A DNA stretch of 64,000 bases. Source: Aliidiomarina sp. GTDB taxonomy: Bacteria > Pseudomonadota > Gammaproteobacteria > Enterobacterales > Alteromonadaceae. Shown piece by piece: positions 60,481 through 64,000 of this stretch; position 1 is the first letter of the stretch, and each line of letters starts with the position of its first letter. The notes below the pieces were generated by a model that saw nothing but the letters and a program-made list of their open reading frames with translations, was not told the origin of the DNA and ran no database searches. The position numbers and the translations under genes are program-made. Where the stretch lies: positions 1-64,000 of the forward strand of contig NZ_JAIUMR010000001.1 of assembly GCF_022565475.1 (NCBI RefSeq), read 5' to 3'.

Positions 60481-60509
60481 TTGTCAGACTGCAAGGTAAA
60501 TGCGACAAT
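60481..60509 (+). promoter_or_regulatory. candidate rne promoter
   Basis: TTGTCA (60481-60486), 17-nt spacer ending TGC, GACAAT (60504-60509): a sigma-70 promoter with extended -10. Transcription would start near 60516, giving a leader of about 440 nt. The 60305-60480 segment upstream has nothing else I can assign. Confidence 0.55.
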
Positions 60510-60515
60510 AGTGTG

Positions 60516-60955
60516 TCGGATTCTTAGGAATCACGATAATGTTTTTCTCGATGAATGTTCTCGAAAAGCACAACACTGATACGCAGCGAACGCCTGTTTC
60601 GGCAGTTAAGAAATTTATTGTTACACGTAGCTTATTATCACGTTGCGACATTTTTCGGTTATGCGGTTGACGTTCAGAAAGAGCGCAATCCCCCCAGCAA
60701 CCTGGGGTAAGACGTAACCATCGCAGCAGTGATAGATGCCCCGAATGGTAAAGATACGGGTAACCTCGCGGTTCAGATTCTGGCCGCGTTAAAGATAAAC
60801 AGAAGTCATACAAATAGCATAGAGACCTCTTGCCCAAAAAGCGCGCACCAGCAAACTATATACGGTGCCGGCAAGTCCTTTAGCAACGGAACAGAACCGT
60901 CTCTGACGGTACAGTGTTGTGATTTCGTACCCATAAAAAGTATGAGTCACACAAT
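60516..60955 (+). promoter_or_regulatory. long structured 5' leader of rne
   Basis: No convincing gene. Hairpins include CCCCAG (60692-60697), CAAC loop, CTGGGG (60702-60707). In E. coli the long rne leader lets RNase E cut its own mRNA; the same feedback is inferred here from length, structure and position, not from a checked match to the rne5 element. Confidence 0.5.
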
Positions 60956-63900
60956 ATGAAAAGAATGTTAATTAATGCCACGCAGCAAGAAGAACTGCGT
61001 GTCGCGTTGGTCGATGGTCAACGCCTCTACGATTTAGATATCGAAAGTCCTGGTCACGAACAGAAGAAATCAAACATCTATAAGGGTAAAATTACCCGTG
61101 TAGAACCTAGTTTAGAAGCCGCCTTCGTCGATTACGGCGCTGATCGTCACGGTTTCCTGCCTCTTAAAGAAATTGCCCGCACTTACTTCCCTGATGGCTA
61201 TAGCTTCAAAGGACGTCCGAACATTAAAGACGTTATTTCTGAAGGCCGTGAAGTCATTGTCCAAATCGATAAAGAAGAACGTGGACAGAAAGGCGCAGCA
61301 TTAACCACCTTTATCTCATTAGCGGGTAGTTACTTGGTATTAATGCCCAATAACCCTCGCGCTGGCGGCATCTCACGCCGAATTGAAGGCGACGAACGAA
61401 CCCAGTTAAAGGATGCATTATCGACGCTTGAAGTACCTGACGGCATGGGCCTGATTGTACGTACCGCGGGTGTTGGTAAGTCAGCAGAAGAGCTGGCTTG
61501 GGATCTAAACGTTCTGTTGCATCATTGGCAAGCGATTGAGCAGGCATCGTCTACACGCCCTGCTCCGTTCTTAGTTCATCAAGAGTCAAACGTCATTTTC
61601 CGTGCCATTCGCGATTACTTACGCCGCGATATTGGCGAGATTCTGATTGATAACGAAACCATTTTTGAACAAGCACGCGAACATATTAAAATCGTTCGTC
61701 CTGACTTCGTACAACGAGTCAAGCGTTATCAAGGTGAAGTGCCGCTATTTAGTCATTATCAAATTGAAAGCCAAATCGAGTCAGCGTTCCAGCGTGAAGT
61801 TAGACTGCCTTCAGGCGGATCGATTGTTATCGACCCGACTGAAGCTCTCACCTCGATCGATATTAACTCGGCGAAAGCAACCAAAGGCGGCGACATTGAA
61901 GAGACCGCGCTGCAAACCAATTTAGAAGCCGCCGATGAAATAGCTCGCCAATTGCGTCTGCGCGATGTTGGCGGTTTAATTGTGATCGACTTTATCGATA
62001 TGACACCACCAAAGCATCAACGCGAAGTTGAAAACCGTTTACGTGATGCTCTAAAACACGATCGAGCACGCGTTCAAACAGCTCGCATTTCGCGTTTTGG
62101 TTTATTGGAAATGAGTCGCCAGCGCTTACGTCCATCGCTTGGTGAATCGTCAAATCAAGTGTGTCCGCGCTGCGACGGACAAGGTACGATCCGTGGTGAT
62201 GAATCTCTTGCTCTGTCCGTTCTGCGTCTAATTGAAGAAGAAGCGCTGAAAGACAATACGGCGCAAGTTAATGCTCAAGTGCCGGTCACCGTCGCCACAT
62301 ATTTATTGAATGAGAAACGCTCAGCCTTACGCGTTATCGAAGAGCGTAATAAAGTACAGCTGTTGGTTATTCCCAATCAGTATTTAGAAACACCTCATTT
62401 CGACGTTGCACGCATCCGTAGCGACGAAGTCACTGATGTACAGAGCTATAAGTTATTACAAGCGTCTGAGATCAAAGAAATCGAGTTCGCCGCTCCACGC
62501 GAAAAAGTAGCGGATGAACCGGCATTGAAAACCTTAGTTGCACCGGTTGCACCACCACCTGCAGCGAATGCTCCAGTACCGCAGGAAAAGGCACAAACGA
62601 ACGCAGAACCCGGCGTACTCTCGCGTTTAGCGGCGTGGTTTAAATCAATTTTCGCAACTGAAGATGCTGCTGAGGCGAAGGAGTCCGAGCAAAAGGCTCC
62701 ACAGCAACGTTCGCCGCGTCAAAATGATAACCGTGGACGGAATAACAACCGTCGTCGCAATAACCAAGGACGCAATCGTAACCAAGGTAAAGGTCACGAT
62801 AAATCCGAGAAAAGCGATGGCAACAAAGCCACCGTCGAAACGACAACGACTCAAGACGCCAGTAACAAGCCGGCCTCTAAGTCAGACAAGCCTCAAGATG
62901 GCCGTCGCCGCAACCGCCGTCGTAAGCCAACAGCGAATAAAGAGCAAACGACTGACACTGAGCAAACCGAGCAACCGCAAGCAGAGCAGAAATCTGAGTT
63001 GCAACCGCCTCGCGAGCGTCGCCAGCGTCGTCAGCTTGACCGTTCTGTGCGCATGAATGCTGAACAAGCAAAAGAAAACGCACAGAAAGCGAATGCAGAA
63101 GCAGAAACGGTTAACGCCAGTGTAAATGTAAGCGCTGCTGAGCCTAAAGCGGAAAGCAAACCGGCAAACGCGAATCATAGTAGTGATGAGCAAGTACCTG
63201 CAGTTGCAGATGCGGCAGCCGAGCAAGCAGTCGACGAGAACACGGAAACGAATGCCACTGAGCAGAAGAAACCAACCCGTCGTCGTACTCGCCGTAAACC
63301 GGCAAAAGCTAAAGAGCAAAGCGCCGACAATGAGGCTACGACTGACGAGTCGTCTGAATCTGAAGCGATCGCTGTAGAAACTAAAGACACAGTTTTCGAA
63401 GACGTTGCAGAGACTTCAAGTACTGAGAAGCAACCTTCAGCGGTCAACGAAAGCGCCGATGAACCTGCTGAAAAAGCCACAGAATCAACCGCAAATGATG
63501 CAGCTGATTCTGTTGTTGAGAGCACAGAAACTGCTACTCCAGCGGCGGAAGCTGTCGTCGAAGCTGACAAACCTACGGAAACGTCGACCGAGAGCGAATC
63601 TGAAAAGAAAACAGCAGAAGTAACTTCGGTTAAACCGGAAGAGAAAACTGTTGAAGAACCAGAGCAAACCGCTAAAGCCGAGCCAGCAAGTGCTCCTGCT
63701 GTTGCTGCCGATGAGTCAGATGCTCCTGCGCAAGAGCCAGTCGCTGAAACGACCCCAACAACTGCGTCTGAAGTGACTGAAAAGCCAAAGGTGAAAGCGA
63801 AATCAGCAGCCAAAACGACTGCCCAGTTGCGTGCTTCGTCGCCGATGACCAAGGCCTCGGCGGTCGCCAGCACGAGTGGTGAAAGTTTGGCAATTGCCGA

Positions 63901-64000
63901 TGCTAGCACACGCCTACAGGTTTCTCATTCAGGCCGTTACTCTGGGCTCAGTAATGCCCAGAACCGTGTTCAGGCTAATGCAGCACGTTGCCAACCGTCA
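60956..64000 (+). CDS. rne: ribonuclease E, N-terminal 1015 residues (runs off window)
   Basis: Main mRNA-decay and RNA-processing endonuclease and degradosome scaffold. The frame is open to the window edge. The catalytic half has an S1 domain (about 37-120), the active-site Asp D302 in [12 protein letters not shown] and D345 in VIDFIDM, and the zinc-link C403-P-R-C406; all are one less than in E. coli. An amphipathic [13 protein letters not shown] near 560 is the likely membrane-binding helix. The tail has alternating basic RNRRRK-type and long acidic, low-complexity Ala/Glu/Thr segments. ATG 60956 is used. Confidence 0.97.
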   Translation, partial: MKRMLINATQQEELRVALVDGQRLYDLDIESPGHEQKKSNIYKGKITRVEPSLEAAFVDYGADRHGFLPLKEIARTYFPDGYSFKGRPNIKDVISEGREVIVQIDKEERGQKGAALTTFISLAGSYLVLMPNNPRAGGISRRIEGDERTQLKDALSTLEVPDGMGLIVRTAGVGKSAEELAWDLNVLLHHWQAIEQASSTRPAPFLVHQESNVIFRAIRDYLRRDIGEILIDNETIFEQAREHIKIVRPDFVQRVKRYQGEVPLFSHYQIESQIESAFQREVRLPSGGSIVIDPTEALTSIDINSAKATKGGDIEETALQTNLEAADEIARQLRLRDVGGLIVIDFIDMTPPKHQREVENRLRDALKHDRARVQTARISRFGLLEMSRQRLRPSLGESSNQVCPRCDGQGTIRGDESLALSVLRLIEEEALKDNTAQVNAQVPVTVATYLLNEKRSALRVIEERNKVQLLVIPNQYLETPHFDVARIRSDEVTDVQSYKLLQASEIKEIEFAAPREKVADEPALKTLVAPVAPPPAANAPVPQEKAQTNAEPGVLSRLAAWFKSIFATEDAAEAKESEQKAPQQRSPRQNDNRGRNNNRRRNNQGRNRNQGKGHDKSEKSDGNKATVETTTTQDASNKPASKSDKPQDGRRRNRRRKPTANKEQTTDTEQTEQPQAEQKSELQPPRERRQRRQLDRSVRMNAEQAKENAQKANAEAETVNASVNVSAAEPKAESKPANANHSSDEQVPAVADAAAEQAVDENTETNATEQKKPTRRRTRRKPAKAKEQSADNEATTDESSESEAIAVETKDTVFEDVAETSSTEKQPSAVNESADEPAEKATESTANDAADSVVESTETATPAAEAVVEADKPTETSTESESEKKTAEVTSVKPEEKTVEEPEQTAKAEPASAPAVAADESDAPAQEPVAETTPTTASEVTEKPKVKAKSAAKTTAQLRASSPMTKASAVASTSGESLAIADASTRLQVSHSGRYSGLSNAQNRVQANAARCQPS

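Noticed and set aside
60484-60959. Open frames on both strands in the rne leader (117 and 76 codons)
   Set aside because: No RBS, no recognisable domains, and composition typical of non-coding sequence; the position fits the rne leader.
63175-63909. Long minus-strand frame of 244 codons opposite rne
   Set aside because: Its Ser/Ala/Val-rich product is the mirror of the Glu/Thr/Ala-rich low-complexity coding strand of rne; no start signals.

Overview
The window is an ordinary stretch of gammaproteobacterial core chromosome, most likely from a marine member of the Alteromonadales. Idiomarinaceae (Idiomarina, Pseudidiomarina, Aliidiomarina) is my best guess. This is inferred from gene content and order: the cbb3 oxidase-fnr-uspE-ttcA block, an argH-argA fusion (ArgHA), a leucine dehydrogenase, a DUF4826-type protein and a class II DAHP synthase next to ppsR. 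It has not been tested by database search. About 58 genes are packed tightly, with many ATGA, GTGA or 1-nt stop/start overlaps. I found no tRNA, rRNA, CRISPR array, prophage or intact insertion sequence. The only mobile-element trace is the apparent C-terminal tail of an IS4-like transposase at the left edge.

Layout. Positions 1-2.2 kb (minus strand) hold a secreted fasciclin-domain protein and two lipoproteins, one of them a solute-binding-like protein without a transporter. Positions 2.4-9.5 kb (plus strand) hold the cbb3 oxidase structural genes ccoNOQP and the assembly genes fixH-ccoI-ccoS-TauE-like, with a near-consensus FNR box in front of ccoN. fnr, uspE and ttcA follow to 12.4 kb. Positions 12.5-14.3 kb (minus) encode a Bax-like glucosaminidase and a multispan membrane protein. 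Positions 14.4-19.6 kb (plus) carry rluE, mnmA-hflD, purB and the ribosomal oxygenase roxA. A DUF4826-like gene and a leucine dehydrogenase follow. Positions 21.5-27 kb (minus) hold ydiJ and ppsA, with ppsR divergent, then a class II DAHP synthase, a flavin reductase and htpX. pepE leads into a divergent biotin cluster (bioBFCD minus, bioA plus) at 31.8-37 kb, then asnS.

Positions 38.6-44.4 kb hold the arginine operon argC-B-F-G-HA on the minus strand, with an argC promoter flanked by two ARG-box-like palindromes. A YdjA-like nitroreductase, sppA and ansA follow. From 48.4 to 57.8 kb (minus) runs the fatty-acid/DNA-replication cluster yceD-rpmF-plsX-fabH-fabD-fabG-acpP, then pabC-mltG-tmk-holB-tatD. 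fabF is missing from its usual place between acpP and pabC. Positions 58-64 kb contain maf-2 (yceF), a HAD phosphatase, rluC, and divergently the long leader and the first 1015 codons of RNase E, which runs off the window.

How it fits together. FNR, encoded downstream, probably switches on the cbb3 genes when oxygen falls; fixH, ccoI and ccoS supply assembly and copper. PpsR controls PpsA, which makes the PEP used by the neighbouring DAHP synthase. The fab operon starts with ribosomal protein L32, coupling membrane synthesis to ribosome synthesis. I see no clearly new biological system. The points most worth checking are regulatory: the widened BirA-like operator, the two ARG boxes, palindromes lying on promoters, and a terminator with no obvious gene in front of it near 48.4 kb. 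Two cases of non-standard gene content also stand out: the class II DAHP synthase at the aroH position, and the missing fabF and ccoG.
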